Positions 1 to 14,244 of a stretch of DNA of 64,000 bases are shown here, one piece after another. Origin of the DNA: Niebla homalea (Eukaryota; Ascomycota; Lecanoromycetes; Lecanorales; Ramalinaceae); the NCBI GenBank assembly GCA_019925105.1, contig JAHGAU010000011.1:1550001-1614000 (forward strand). The letters run 5' to 3'. Numbering within the stretch: the first letter of the stretch is position 1; the number at the start of each line of letters is the position of its first letter. The notes under the pieces were generated by a model that did no database searches, was not told where the DNA came from, and saw only the letters and a list, made by a program, of their open reading frames with translations. The translations under genes were made by a program, and so were the position numbers.

Positions 1-156
1 TAAGAACTACCGTCCTTTTTAAATATAAAAAGGATTAAAGCGTTTACGGATAAGGTTAAGTAATAGACATAACCCGCGGTTATAGTATCCTTTAAATATT
101 GATAAAGCTTTATTAACTTTAACCGAGATAATCTATATATAAGATTATAAAATAAC
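1..156 (-). mobile_element. Ty3/gypsy fragment (start of reverse transcriptase), RIP-mutated
   Basis: This AT-rich stretch aligns by eye with 30258-30440 of the complete gypsy element at 24987-32597 and lies in the same minus orientation. Read on the minus strand it matches the first part of the reverse transcriptase domain (the LRxYL...GW region just before the FxxKKD motif). It stops where LINE copy A begins. The host element seems to resume at about 6339, but roughly 1 kb that lies between these two points in the complete copy is missing here. Confidence 0.6.
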
Positions 157-3100
157 TTTTGAATATTAGATAATTAAGGAGATGGCGACGAACAACGGGA
201 CCCCAGAGGTCAGAAACGATATATATGTATATAGCTTAAATAATAGTGAGAACAGTACCTTAAATACGATAAGCGGAAGCGGAATAATAGTAAAAATAAA
301 AGGGGAAGAAGGGTAAGTGGCTTAGGTTAATAAGAACGGTAATAAGTCATATAAATAACGCGATAAATATAAAATAAAAAGGCCTTAAATTAAATAGGAG
401 TTTATAGTTAATAAGATACGCGTAAAGGGACGCATATAACGCGTAAAGGTATTATTATAAAGGGTAATAAATAAAGGGCGGAGGGGACAAGGATAATACG
501 CGGAAACGGATAAAAATAAATAAAAATATAAAAGGCTTTATTAAGTATATATAAATTAAGAAAGAATTAAGTAAAGATAAGGAGATACCAGGTAAATAAG
601 AATAGGTTATAAAAAAAGGTAATTATTAAATATATAAAGGAGAAATAAAAAGGAAGAAGCAATAAGGATATTAAAAGGCCTCCTTATAATTATATAAAAA
701 GATATTATATTAAAGACCTAGTTGATACTATAAATTAAACTATAAAAGGTAAAAGACTTTTACGTAAAAACGGGAAGAAATTTAAAGGAGTTAAAAAACT
801 ATATAAAGCTTAAAAAGTAATAATAAAAGCGCCGGCGGATGGAAACGAAAGGAAATAAAGAGGATACGTATGAAATAAGGGAGTAACGGAAGAAGCTTTA
901 AGAAAGGGAGCGGGGATAAACTAAGTAATAAAAACCGTAAAAGCAGCATTAATATTAATAATAAAGGAAATAAAAACGGAAAAAAAGGCGGTAATATTAA
1001 AGAAAATAAGGATAATAATTATACGATTATTAAGCGAAAAAAAGAGGAATATAACGGTAAAAATAAACCCGTTATAATTAATAAAAGCGTTTAAAGTAAC
1101 GGAAAAACTATTAATAAAATAAATTATTACGGTACATAAATTATAAAGTAAAAATATCTTCCTTAATATAACTTTATTAAAGGCGAAAAAGGGGCTAGAA
1201 AAGTTAAAAGGATAAGCCGGTAAAAAGGGGTATAAAACGGTAAAGGTATTAAGGTAATTTTTTATTATTGTAATAAACGGGATATACTTAATAAAATTTA
1301 TAGGGGAAGAAGGAAAAGTTACTTTAAGATGGATAAAAAAAAAAAGAATATGGTTTTTATTTTAAACTAAAGATTATTAATTATAGCCTCCCCGTTATAA
1401 TAAAAGGCTAAACGTTTTTAGTTATATAAAGAAATACTTTATGGTTATCTTAAATATAATATTAATAAGGATATATAACGATATCCTTAATAAAAAGGTA
1501 ATAAAGGGTAAGTTTTTTAAGTTAATAAAACCTTAAAACCGGATAGCGGATATTTATTAATATTTTAAATATTAAGGGTATAAGTATATTATTACGAGGT
1601 ACCTTAATAGTATAAAGTATATAATATATATTAAAAAGTATAATACGTATAAATATACTGGCTTAATAATAAAAAGCTTAATAAAAAACGCGTTAAAATA
1701 TATAATGTATAATAATAATAATTATTCGGTATAAGACTTATAATATATAATAAGAATAAAGGAGACTTAACGTAAGGAAATTAAGATAATAATTAAGGTT
1801 TAACGTTATAATTTATATAAACTTAAATTAATAAAATAATTAAAAACGGTCTTAAGATATAAATAAAGCTTATTAAATAAGGAAGGGTAAAACGTAATAA
1901 CCGATAACGTAAAAAAAAAGGAAGCTTATAATAATATTAATCCTTAAGGCCGGCCGCTTAACCGGGATTATTATTATAATAAAAAAATTAAGATAAATAA
2001 CGTTTAACCTTAAAAAGAAATTATTTATATAAATAAAAATTGATAAAAAAAGCTTAATAAACGTTAATATTTAATATATTTATACTTTTAAAAGTAATAT
2101 AATATAACGTACGCGGAGAAATAGTTAAAGCCGTAATACTAATATTTAAATTTAAAAAAATAAAGGATATCAATATTATAACGATATAGGAGTTATTATA
2201 TAGTCCGTATATTTATTCTTTAATTAATCCGGGAGATGGTTTCTATTTAGCCTTTAAAGGTAATAAAATGATACGGATATATTTTTTTATTAATAAAAAA
2301 TTAAATATAAATAGTTAAAACGTTACTTATTATAGAGGGAACCTATATATACTTTAGATCGTATAAAAAAAAATACTAAAAGTACTTTAAATATTTATAA
2401 TATATATAATCCGTTATTAATTAATAAGAAAAAACCCTTTATAATCCCGTTACTTAAGGATATTATAGCCATACCCGGTAAATATTTTTTAATAAAGGAC
2501 TTTAATCTTTATTATATTTAATGGAATAAGGACGGTTATATAATTAATTATATTAAATTTAAGGAATTATTAATAATTATTATACGATTTAATTTTACGT
2601 TATTAACGTTAAAAAAGGCTATTATATAGGAAAACCGTAAATTTAAGATTACGATTAACTTAATATTTAGCTTAGAAAGTATTATTAATTTAATTATAAT
2701 ATACGGACCTTAAGAGGACTTAAAATACGGTTTAAATTACGTCCTAATATAAACGATTTTAAATTAATTTATTAATATAACTTTGCCTTTATTATTTAAA
2801 TAAATATAAAAAATAATTAAGGAAGTTAAAATATTAATAAAAATAATAAAAATAATATTTTAATTAACGGAGCGTCCCCGGTTTAATAATAAAAAATAAA
2901 TCAACCGTTTTATAAAGCGGGTAATAAAAACTTTAAATAAAATAATTAACGTTATAATCTTAATAATAAAGTTATTTTAAAGAATTAAAATTTATTAAAA
3001 TGAAAAATATATAAAAACGATTATAAAAGTAAAAGCGTTTATAAAATAAGTTATTAAATATAAAAACCGGAAGATATTTTAATAATTAAAGGAAGCTTAA

Positions 3101-5932
3101 GAAAAAAAGGAGAAAATTATCCGGAAAATTAAATAAATATATTTCCGGGCTATAATATATAATTCGGCGGTTTCTTTTTATAATATTTAAAAGCTAATAA
3201 AATATAATAGGGAATAAAGTAAAAACTTAAATTTATCTTTAAGTTTTTATCTTTAAAAAGATTAAACGGTACGATAATAAATATTTTTAACGGTAAAATT
3301 AAAACTCTTAAAAAGGCGTTCTTTCTTCCGTTACCGGAAGTTAATTTAATAGATATTAACGGTACGGTATATCCTAAATTAATAATAATAAGTAAAATAA
3401 TAATTTAAGAAATAATAATTAAAGTAATTAATAAACCGAAAAAGGATAAAGCCCCGGACTTAATAATATATTAAATTAATTCTTATTTATAATAACGTTA
3501 TTATTTAGAAAGGTTTTTACTTATTTATTTTAAGTTTACTTTAATATAGGATATTATTTTTATAAATTTAAGGAGGTTAAAATAATTATCCTTAAGAAGT
3601 TAATTAAGTTAAATTACTTAAAGATAAAATTATATAAAGTTATAATATTCCTTTATACGTTAAAAAAAGCTTTAAAGATAGTAATTATAAAGATTTTAAG
3701 TAATTACGTAGAAAAATATAAATTATTCCTTAATTAATAAATAAAAATAAGAAAAACGGTTGACAGAGATAGCTTTTAAAGGCTTAATTAATAACGTATA
3801 TACGGTATAAGGTTATAAAAAGAAATATATCGTAAATCTTTTTCTTTAAATATTATAAAGGCGTTTAATAAAATAAACTATTAAAGATTATTATATAATT
3901 TACGGAAAAAGGATTTTACCTTTTTTATAAATTAAATAAAGAGTTTCTTAAATAACTGAGCGACGTTAATTAACCTAGGATAAAAGATAAGTATAATAAA
4001 GCCCGCAATAACAGGGATTCCCTAGGGGTTATTTATTTTTTTAGTTTTATTCTTATTTTTTAATGGTTTACTTATTAAAGATTTAATAAAGTTAAAATAA
4101 AAGGTTTAAGTAAAAGGCTTTATTAATAATATTTATTTCTTAACTTATAATACGTTTACTTATATAAACTATTTAAAGTTAAAATAAATTTATAAAGTTT
4201 ACTTATAATAAATAAAAATATATAAAATTTAATTTATTTTATATAAGTATAAGCTTATTTATATAATAAGGAGTTTAAAGTTATATAATATAATAACTAT
4301 AATAAACTTAAGTAATATAACGGTAAAACCGGAAGTTAATATTAAGGTACTCGGTTTATAAATTAATAAAAAACTAGACTAAAAGGACTATATAAAAAAG
4401 GTTTAAAAGAAAATAGTTTTATAGGAAAAAGGCCTTATTTACCTTACGGTATCGACGTAAGGAGTTATTTTATAAAAGGTTAAAACCGTTTATTAAGCGG
4501 TTATAAAGTTTATAATAACGTATATAATAGTTATTTAATATATACTTAAAGGCACGTTTAAACATAGGAAAAAGCCCGTCTGGCAATTATAAAAGGTCCA
4601 AAATTAATATTTAAAAGTAATAAATAAAATATATAAAGTAACTCCCATCCCGGTATTAGAATCCGAGGTTTTTATATTATTAATAAAGCTGGCCCTGGAT
4701 TAAATAATCGCTTAAGCGAAGTTTAAAAGGGGTATAAACTTAATTACGTTAATAAGAAATAAACGTATTTATTAAAATTATAAAAACCTTAAATAAGAAA
4801 GCGTAAAGAAATAGTATTTACCTTTTTTATAGAAGTTAAATTAGAGTAAATTAAAAAAAAGGTTAACTTAATTTATATTTAAGAAGTTAACGTAGGAGTA
4901 TATAAATTCTTACTTAAAACGAAAATAACGGAAAAGAAGAAAATTACGAAAACGAAGTTAATAACGATTACCCTATAGATTATAAGGAAATAAATAAAGC
5001 GTTAATATAAATATAAAAAATTAATCCCTTAAAAGCGATAATATTCGGCGTTAAATAATAACGAGGTTATTAATAAGTATTTCCGGCGTTACGGGATTAT
5101 AAAGAAAACGATAATACGTTAATAATTTAACTTTAAATAAATAAGAACGGCTTAATTTATTTTTTCTTTATTATATACGTCGGTAACCAGATTAATATTA
5201 ATTACGAGTATAAATAATAAAAGTAAAACGCTATATACGTATTAATCTCTTATTTACTATTTAAGGAACTTAAACTAAAATTAATTAAAAAAATAAGGAT
5301 TAATAATTATTATTAAATACTTATTAATAAAAGAGGTACTAAAACGGCCGCCAGATTTATAATAGTTACGGGTTTATTACCATAGTTTAACTTAATTAAA
5401 GAAATAAAAAAAATAGTTAAAAATTTAACTAAGAAACCTTACCGTTAACCCGGGGTAAAAAGTAACGGCGGGAAAATTATACTTAATAGGGGATTAAGGG
5501 GGCTATAAATACCGAAACGGTATAAAAAATAATACTATATTGGTCGGTAAAGTCATATAAATAAAATAATAATAATATATATATTAATAAGGATATTTAA
5601 TAATATAATCGGAATTCTGAAATTTTAATATTAAATAGACTTATAAGGTAATAAAAGAACAATAAATTTAAAGGTAACCCTTAAATAAATTTAATCGTAA
5701 TATTATAAATTTTCTTAGAAAAGGCGTATAAATAAATTTTTATTCTTTAAACGGTTATAAATGCTTTTAGCCCTTAAAACGTAAGTAAAGGCTGGGTAAA
5801 TACCAGTTTTTATTCTTAACGTTATGGATATCGGGTTTTTTACGGTTATTAATAAGGTTAAATGGCCGAGTATTAAGGAACGCCGGAATTAGCTCAGCTA
5901 GATCCGTAGTATAAATCAATCAATCAATCAAT
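157..5932 (+). mobile_element. Tad-like LINE (non-LTR retrotransposon), copy A, RIP-mutated
   Basis: A LINE whose coding frames are riddled with TAA/TAG codons. The first ORF starts at the ATG at 182 (MATNNGTPEV). The second shows an endonuclease motif near 2480-2530 (DFNLYY, for GDFNLHH). Its reverse transcriptase starts near 3580 (ILKKLIKLNY, then LYTLKKAL), followed by KAFNKI near 3860, GIP*G near 4015 for the GIPQGSP block, and a degraded active-site block near 4125 where this family carries FVDDVNILTY. These features fit the Tad1/I group of fungal LINEs. The 3' end carries a short AATC repeat tail at about 5912-5932. Copy B (8437-14244) is homologous along its length and shares the start GATGGCGACGAACAA, so the 5' end looks complete. 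RIP has destroyed the coding capacity. No clear target duplication is visible, perhaps because the flanks were rearranged. Confidence 0.85.
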
Positions 5933-5938
5933 ATTAAT

Positions 5939-6316
5939 TAATGGAGTTATATAAATAAAGGGATAATAGTATACGTATTAATATAAATATTTAAAGGTAT
6001 AATCGGAAATCTTAATATAGGACGTATTAATAAAGTAACAGAAAAACAATAAATTTAAAAGTAACCTTTAAAAGATTTAATCGTAGTATTATAGGTTTTC
6101 TTAAAAAAAACGTATAAATAAATTATTACTCTTTAAACGGCCATAAATATTCTTAACTTTTAAAGCGAAAGTAAAGGCTAAGTAAACACCGGTTTTTATT
6201 CCTAACGTTATAGATATCAGGTTTTTACGGTTATCAGTAAAGCTAAATAGCCGATTATTAAAGAACGCCGGAATTAACTAAACTAGGCCCGTAGTATAAA
6301 TCAATCAATCAATCAA
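5939..6316 (+). repeat. Second tandem copy of the LINE 3' end
   Basis: This segment repeats about 380 bp of the 3' end of LINE copy A, from near 5540 to the tail, and ends in another AATC-repeat tail (6297-6316). It retains the conserved 'aacgccggaatta' block and the 'cgtagtataaatcaatc' end. It lies directly behind the first tail, so it is either a second 5'-truncated insertion into the tail or a local duplication. Confidence 0.7.
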
Positions 6317-7696
6317 ATTTGCAGATATATCGTATAGGGTCTTTAATATCTTATTAATTAAAATAATTTTAATCTTAAGCTTTAATAAAAGCTATATAAA
6401 GAATACATAAGTAAAAACTATATTTATTAGTTTTAATAGGTTTTTTTATAATTAAAGTATTATAAAATTACGTCCTTTTTTAACTTAAATATTATTTAAT
6501 TTCCTTAAAAGGGTTATAATAAAAAAGCCCGTAATACTCCGAATTAAATATTGAACTTAAAAGTTTATCTTTAAGCTTTAAATAACTTATTTTATTAATC
6601 TCTTTAATAATTTAAAGATCTTAAAAGATTAAATATTAATAAAACGGCAACCTACTCGGATCGAGTAAAAAAAAAAAAAAGAGGAATCTATTTACCCAGA
6701 CCGCTCGTAAGTTATTTACGAGCAGGTCAGAAAACTTATAAGCGCTTTAAACGGTCCCGAATAAGTAAAAAAGGTTAAAAATAAAAACGGTAAAAAAACG
6801 GGGTTTATTTTCTATAAATTCTTTTATTAAGCTTTCTTGGCGGACGGGTATACCCGTAACCCCCTATAAGCCGTAATATTCAAGGTTTTTTAAGATTGTT
6901 TATAGATTCGGTTATTTTGACTAAAAGTTACCCTAAGAACTAATAGTATTTAATATTAGAAGGGGGGTATAATTAAAAAGGGTAAATTTAAAAACAACGT
7001 TAAGTTAAAAAACTTACGAGTAAATAATAAAATTATACGTAAATAAAGAAACTCGCGAGCGATCCTAAGTATCCAAGAAATTTACGAGCACTTAAAGGTT
7101 AAGCGAGGGCGGACATAAGATTTTCCTACTGGTTCAGCACGCTAGCACTTAAAGCACTCAGATCCTGGAAAATAAATTCGCGGAAGAACCTTAAGAAAAG
7201 AGATTTTTTCCTTGAATAATAAAATATTTAAAACAATATATAACTTAGTTTTTAAATTAATAAAATATATTTAATATTTACCCTTAAACTTAAACTTTTC
7301 CGGATGGAAAAAACTTATTCTTACGGGATAAAATAAAAGCCGTTAACGTTATATTATCGGTATAAAGGTTTAATAATTAGGTTAAATTAAAGGATAATCT
7401 TGAAACCTAAACTTTTATATTACGTATAAACGCCGTTAATGAAATATATACTTTTATTAAGTATAAGATTTAATTTTAAGGAGGTTAATTTTCAATTATA
7501 AAATCAAAAATTCAACTTATTAAGCCGTAATATTATAATGATATTACGCCGCCGTAGTTTATTTACCTATTTAAAAAAGGTTCTTAATTTAAAGATAAAT
7601 ATCGGTTTTTTCTTTTTAAGGTCTATTAAGTTAAATAGATATTTATTTTAAAATAATAACGTCAAATTTTTCTTCAATAAAAAAGAGGAACTAGAA
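6317..7696 (-). mobile_element. Ty3/gypsy internal region (gag side), minus orientation, RIP-mutated
   Basis: From about 6339 the sequence aligns with 31438 onward of the complete gypsy element (24987-32597), in the same orientation, and continues to an LTR at 7697-8028. In element orientation this is the 5' LTR followed by gag. The left half of the element lies beyond LINE copy A (1-156) or outside the window. No intact frame remains. Confidence 0.65.
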
Positions 7697-8028
7697 TATT
7701 AAATTAACTTAATTAATAAAACATTAATGGGATTGAGAAAGATAAAAATAGGAAACGTAACGTTATAGTTTTAATACTTAAGCTTTATTTTAATAAGTAA
7801 ATTAATAATAAAAGCAATTCTAAAAGAACTTTAAAAAAATAAAATATAACCTTCATATAGGGTAAAAATAATAGTCACCCCGCTTTATACAGGTTAAGAT
7901 ATAACTTATAAGTAACGTATATTAAGGCCGTTACCAAGGCCTATTAAGAAGGCTTTACGGCTTACCCTGGTGTAGTAATATAACGTATTACTATAGCGCC
8001 GGCGTAGAGGTAGCGTTAGTTGTTAATA
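7697..8028 (-). repeat. Gypsy LTR (332 bp)
   Basis: This matches the 333-bp LTRs at 24987-25319 and 32265-32597. It begins 'tattaaattaactt' and ends 'ttgttaata', the RIP-mutated form of the TGTTA...TAACA ends. It is the 5' LTR (element on the minus strand) of the partial gypsy copy to its left. Confidence 0.8.
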
Positions 8029-8422
8029 TAAATACTATAGTTTATTCCGGTAAATAGATAAATATATTTTAGTTTAAACTTTTTACATTTAAAAAAGAGA
8101 AAAGAAAATATTAAATAATACCGCCGGCTTATAATTAATATAATTAATCTAAAGAAATTTAAGAAAAATATAAGTAACGGAGAATTAAATACTTAATACT
8201 TGTATTTAAAGATAATTTAATACTAAAAAAAAAAAAAAAAAGTCAAATATTTAAACGTAAAACCTTTTTTAAAAAGTTAAACTTAAGGGTAATTAAGAAC
8301 GTGGTATTAATAATTTTAAACCCCGACCGTATATATATATCTCTCTCTATATAGAAAGGTTAAATTTATTAAGCTTTTACTTCCCAAAAAGCTACCGCTT
8401 AACCGGCTTATGGCACTTAACT
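8029..8422. other. AT-rich interval without recognisable gene
   Basis: RIP-type AT-rich sequence between the gypsy LTR and the target duplication of LINE copy B. It holds a 17-base A run near 8227 and a TATA/CTCT microsatellite near 8330-8350. I see no coding or structural feature. Confidence 0.5.
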
Positions 8423-8436
8423 ATAATTATTAAGTA

Positions 8437-11400
8437 TAGAAATATTGATCGATTGATACTGATGGCGACGAACAAAGGGACCCCAGAGGTCCAAAACGAT
8501 ACGTACACGTATAGCTTTAGTGACAGTAAGGGAAATATATTAAGTACGATAAGTAGAAGTAACGTAATAATTAAGAACAAGGTAATAAACGGGTAAATAG
8601 CCTATATTAATAGAAACTGCGATAACGCGTATAGGCAATATAATAATAATAAACCGGATAACACTTAAAATAAATAAGGGAATTAAGGTTAATAAAATAC
8701 GCGTATTAAAGCGCGTAAAACGCGTAATAATAAAACGGAAATAATAGGTAAATAAGGGGTAAAAAGGCCGGTACGGTATTAATAATAAAGGGTATAAACG
8801 GGGGAAAAAGCGGGAAGACCGCGGTAAAATTATTATTAAAAGTATATAAAAGGGAAATAAAACTGGTAAGGAAAATAGGACCTTAAGGGATTAAAAGTAA
8901 AAAACGGAAACGGTACGTTACCCGGTAAATAAGAATAAGAAAACAATAAAAAAAGCAGTAAAAGCCTTAAAAGACTCCTTATAATAAAGTAAAAAAATAT
9001 TACGTTAAAGACTTAAATGATACTATAGATTAAATTGAAAAACGTAAAAAACTTTTATATAAAAATAAAAGTAAAGTTAAGGAAATAAAGCGCTTACGGG
9101 GTTCTTAAAAGGTAAAAGTAAAAACATTAATAAGGGGTAAAAACGGTAACTTAAGATTAAGGATATAAAACGAAGGTATAAAGGCGGTAACCCTTTAAAC
9201 GAAAGAGAATTAAGTAATAAGGATAATAAAAAGGATACTTATAGTAAAAAAAAAAAAGGATAATAAAGGAAAAAATAACCGTATTAAAGAAAACGAGAAT
9301 AATAATAATACGCTTATTTAATAATAAGGAAAGGAACGTAATTATAAAAATAAACTTACTATAATTAATAAAGGCTTTTAAAATAATAATAGAACTATTA
9401 ATAAAATAGATTATTACGGTATATAAACTATAAAGTAAAAATATCCTTTTTAATATAATATCGTTAAAGGTAAAAGAAAGCTTAAAAAGTTTAAAGCTTA
9501 AATTAATAAAAAAAAATATAAATTAATTAAGGTTTTAAGGTAATTATTTACCGTTATAATAAATAAGATATATTTATTATATTTTATAAAAATAAATAAA
9601 AAATTACGTTAAGGAATATAAAAAAAAAAAAATATAATTTTTTACTTAAAGCTTAAGATCGTTAATTATAAGCTTCCTTTAATAATAAGGAAACTTAACT
9701 TTTTAAGACGTATAAAAAGGTATTTTACCGTTATATTAAGTATAATATTAATAAAAATATATAACAACGTCTTAAATAAAAAGATTATTAAAAAGGGATT
9801 TCTTAAAATAACTTAATTATAAAATAAGACGGCGGATATTTATTAATATTTTAAATATTAAAGTTATAAAAATATTATTATAAGGTATTTTAATATTATA
9901 AAAAATATAATTTATATTAAAAGTTATAATACTTATAAATATATAGAGTTAATAATTAAGAAACTTAGAAAAAGTATATTTAAATACGTTACGTATAATA
10001 AGGAAAAATATCCAATATAGGATTTTAAGTATATAATAAGAATTAAGGAGATTAAATATAAAGAAACCCGGATAACCGCGAAAATCCAACGGTATAATAC
10101 GTACGGAATTAATTTAACGGGTTAATTAAAGGTAACCTTAAAACGTAAACTTAATTAATTAAATAATAAAAAATAAATAATAATAACGGATAAAATAAAA
10201 AAAAGGAAGCTTTTTATAATCCCGACTTTAAAGGCCGGCCATTTTATATCTTTAATAATAATTAGGAAAATATTAAGTTAAAAAACGTTTAACTTTAATA
10301 AGAAATCCGTAATTTTAATGAATATAAATAAAAAAGCCTTTATAAAAGTTAATATATAATATATTAACGCTTTTAAGAATAATATAATATAACGTTTATA
10401 ATAAAGGAATTAAAGTAATAATATTAATATTTAAGTTTAAATAAATTAAAAACGTTAATATTATAATAGTATAAAAATTATTATATAACTTATATATATA
10501 TTTATTTATTAACTTAAAAAGGAGTTTTACTTAGCCTTTAAGGGGGATAAGATAATTAGAATATATTTCTTTATAAATAAATAATTTAACGTAAATAACT
10601 AGGATATTATTTATTATAATAAAAACCTTTATATACTTTATATTATAAAGGAAAAGGACTTAAAAAGCGATTTTAATATTTATAACGTATATAACCCGTT
10701 ACCGGCTAATAAAGAAGAATTATTTATAATACCGTTACTTAAAAAGGTCTTAATTACTTTAAATAAATATATATTACTTAAAAACTTTAACTTATATTAC
10801 TATATATAAAACGAAAAAAAGCGTATAATAAATTATATTAAATTAAATAATTTATTAATAATTATTATTTAAATTAACTTTTTATTATTAATATTATAAA
10901 AACTATTATATAAGAAAGTTATAAGGTTAAAATAATAATTAATTCAATTTTTATTACGGAAGGGGTTATTGACGTAATTATAATAGATAGGTTATAAAAA
11001 AACTTAAAATATAGCTTAAATTATATACCGATATAAATAACCTTAAATTAAACCGTTAATATAACCTTAATATTATTGGTAAGGAAAACGTAAAAAATAA
11101 TTAAAATAATAAAAATTTATATAAAAACGGAAGAAACGGTAATATAGTTTACGGATCTTCTTTAATTAAATAATAGAGACCGGATCGATTTTTTCGTAAA
11201 ATAAATAATAAATAAAATAATTAATAAAATAATCTTAATAATAAAGCCCTCTTAAAGAGTTAAAACTTATTAAAATAAAGGATATATAACCGTAACCGTA
11301 AAAAAAAAATAAAATTAATAAAATAAACTTTTAAGTATAAAAACTAAGAAATATTTAATTAATTAAAAATTACTTAAAAGGAAAAAAAAAAGAAGATTAT

Positions 11401-14244
11401 TAAAAAAATTAAGTAAATATGCTTTTAATTTACAATATATAACTTAACGGTTTTACTTTATGGTATTTAAAAGTTAATAAAGTATAATAAAGAATAAAAT
11501 AAAAAATTAAAGTTTATCTTTAAATTCCCGTTTTTAAAAAACCCGATAATATATTAATTAATACCTTTAACAGTAAGATTAAGGCCCTTAAAGGAGTATT
11601 TTTCCCCCTTTATTAAAGGTTAATTTAAACGATATCGACGGCGTTATATACCTTAATTTTATATTAATAAATAAGGTAATAATATAAGATATAATAATTA
11701 AAACGATTAATAAATTAGAGAAAAATAAAGTCCCGGGATTAAATAAAATCCTTAATAAATTCTTATTTATAATAATATTATTATTTAAAAGGGTTTTTAT
11801 TTATTTCTTTTAAATATACTTTAATATTAATTATTATTTACGTAAATTTAAGGAAATAAAAATAATTATCCTTAAGAAGTTTATTAAGCCGGATTACTTT
11901 AAAATAAAATCTTATAAACTTATTATATTCCTTTATACGTTAAACAAAACCTTAAAAATAATAATAATAAAAATCCTTAATAATTATATAAAGAATTACG
12001 GATTTCTCCCTGATTAATAAATAAGAATAAAGAAAAATCAGTTAATAAAAATAGCCCTTAAAGGATTAATTAATAACGTATATACGGTTTAAAATTACGG
12101 GAAGAAATATATTATAAATCTTCTTTTTTTTTAATATTATAAATATTTTTAATAAAGTAAACCATTAAAGGTTATTATATAACTTAAAGAAAAAGGGAAT
12201 ATTATTTTTTTAATTAAATAAATAAAAAGTTTCTTAAGTAACCGAGTTACGTTAATTAACTTAAGATAAAAGATAAGCCCGATAAAGCCTATTATAATAA
12301 AGATTTTTTAAAGATTGTTTATTTCTTTTATATTATTCTTATTCTTTAACGGTTTATTAGTTAAAGAACTTATTAAGTTAAAATAAAAAGTTTAAGTTAA
12401 AAACTTTATTAATAACGTTTGTTTTTTAATTTATAATATTTTTATATATATAAATTATTTAAAATTAAAATAAACTTATAAAGTTTATTTTTAATAAATA
12501 AAAACCTATAAAGCTTAATTTGAACTATATAAATATAAGTTTATTTATATATTTAAAAGCTTAAAGTTATACGATATAATATTTATAGTAAACTTAAGTA
12601 AAATTACGGTAAAGCTGGATATTAATATTAAAATCCTTAATATTTAAGTAAATAAAAAGCTTAATTAAAAGGATTATATAAAAAGGTTTAAAAGAAGATA
12701 ACTTTATAGGAAAAAGGCCTTATTTATTTTACTATATTAATATAAAGAGTTATATTATAGAAAACCCGGATTATTTATTAAATTATAATAAAGTTAATTA
12801 TAATATACGTTATAGTTATTTAATATATACTTAAGGATACTTTAAAATATAAGAAGGAGTTTATTTAAATATTATAGAAAGCCTAGAACCGGTATTTAAG
12901 AGTAATTAACGGTACTTATAAAGTAATTTTTATGCCGGTATTAAGGTTTAAAGCTTTTATATTATTAATTAAAATTTTATTAAATTATATAATTATTTAA
13001 GTAAAATTAAAGAAATATATATATTTAATTACGATAATAGGAAACGCGCGGATCTATTAAAATCTTAATAAGCCTTAAGTTAAAAAGAATAAATTAAAGA
13101 TATTTATCTTTTTTCTTATTAAAATAAAATAGGAATAAATTAAAAAAAAAGTTAATCTTATCGGTATCCCGGAGGTTAATTTAAATATATATAAATTCCC
13201 GTTAAATATAAAAAAGACCGAAATTAAGGGGATTTAAAAAGCGAAAACTATAATAATTATTTTATAGGTTATAATAAAGTAAATTAAGCGTTAACGGAGA
13301 TATAAAGACTTTATATTTTAAGGTTATTATTATTTAATTCTTAACGATAAAAAGATTATTAATAAGTATCTCCGTTATTATAATATTATAAAGAAGGATA
13401 ATAACGTATTAATAATTTAACTTTAAATAAATAAAAATAATTAAATTTATTTCCTATTTATTATATATACCGGAAGTTAAATAAACGCCGGATATAAGTA
13501 TAAATAAAGAAAGTAGAACGCCGTATATATTTTTATTTTTTATTCCTTATTTATAAAAATTAAATTAAAACTTATTATAAAAATTAATATTTATAATTAT
13601 TACTAAATATTATTTATAAAGTAAAGTATCCGGGTAACTATTAAATTTATAATATTTACCGGAATATTATTATAGTTTAACTTTATTATAAAAATAAATA
13701 AAATTATTAAAAACCTTACGGAGAAAACCTATTACTAATTAAAGAAGAAAAAAAGAAACGGAAACCGATTATATTAATTATATAAACCGGAAAGTATCTT
13801 TTATAGCTATAAGGATATAATAATAAACGTTTATTAAAAGTCCTTAAAGGAGTTAATAATAATAATAATATAAAAGGGGTAATACCTAAATATTAATAAA
13901 AATATTTAAAGGCGTTACGTAAAGTTAAAATAATATAAATATATAAAAGTACGGAAAAATAATGAACTTAAGGATAACCTTTATAAGGATATAATTATAA
14001 TATTATAAATTTTCTTAAAAGAGTTAAAATATAATAAGTATATAAATAAATTATTACTTTTTAAACGGTTATTAATATCCTTTACCTTAAGGGATAAAGG
14101 GTAAAGGTTTAATAAACGCCGGTTTTTACTTTAACGTTATAAGTATTAATTTTTTATAATTATTAATAAAATTAAAAGGCTATATATTAAAAAATGCCGG
14201 AATTAACTTAATTAAATCCGTAATATAAATTAATTAATTAATTA
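8437..14244 (+). mobile_element. Tad-like LINE, copy B, full length, RIP-mutated
   Basis: A homologue of copy A along its whole length, including the start GATGGCGACGAACAA at 8461 and a reverse transcriptase block near 11870 (ILKKFIKPDY, LYTLNKTL). The 3' end carries an AATT repeat tail (about 14225-14244), probably AATC changed by C-to-T mutation. A 14-bp direct repeat, ataattattaagta, flanks the element at 8423-8436 and 14245-14258. This is taken as the target-site duplication and fixes both boundaries. Two other LINE insertions in the window have 13-bp duplications, so the length is consistent. All frames are broken by TAA/TAG. Confidence 0.85.

Noticed and set aside
5912..6316. CRISPR-like or satellite array from the AATC repeats
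   Set aside because: These are short LINE 3' tails, present at every LINE end in the window.
8392..8580. 62-residue minus-strand open frame, hydrophobic
   Set aside because: It is the antisense of the flank and start of LINE copy B; composition reflects AT-rich DNA.
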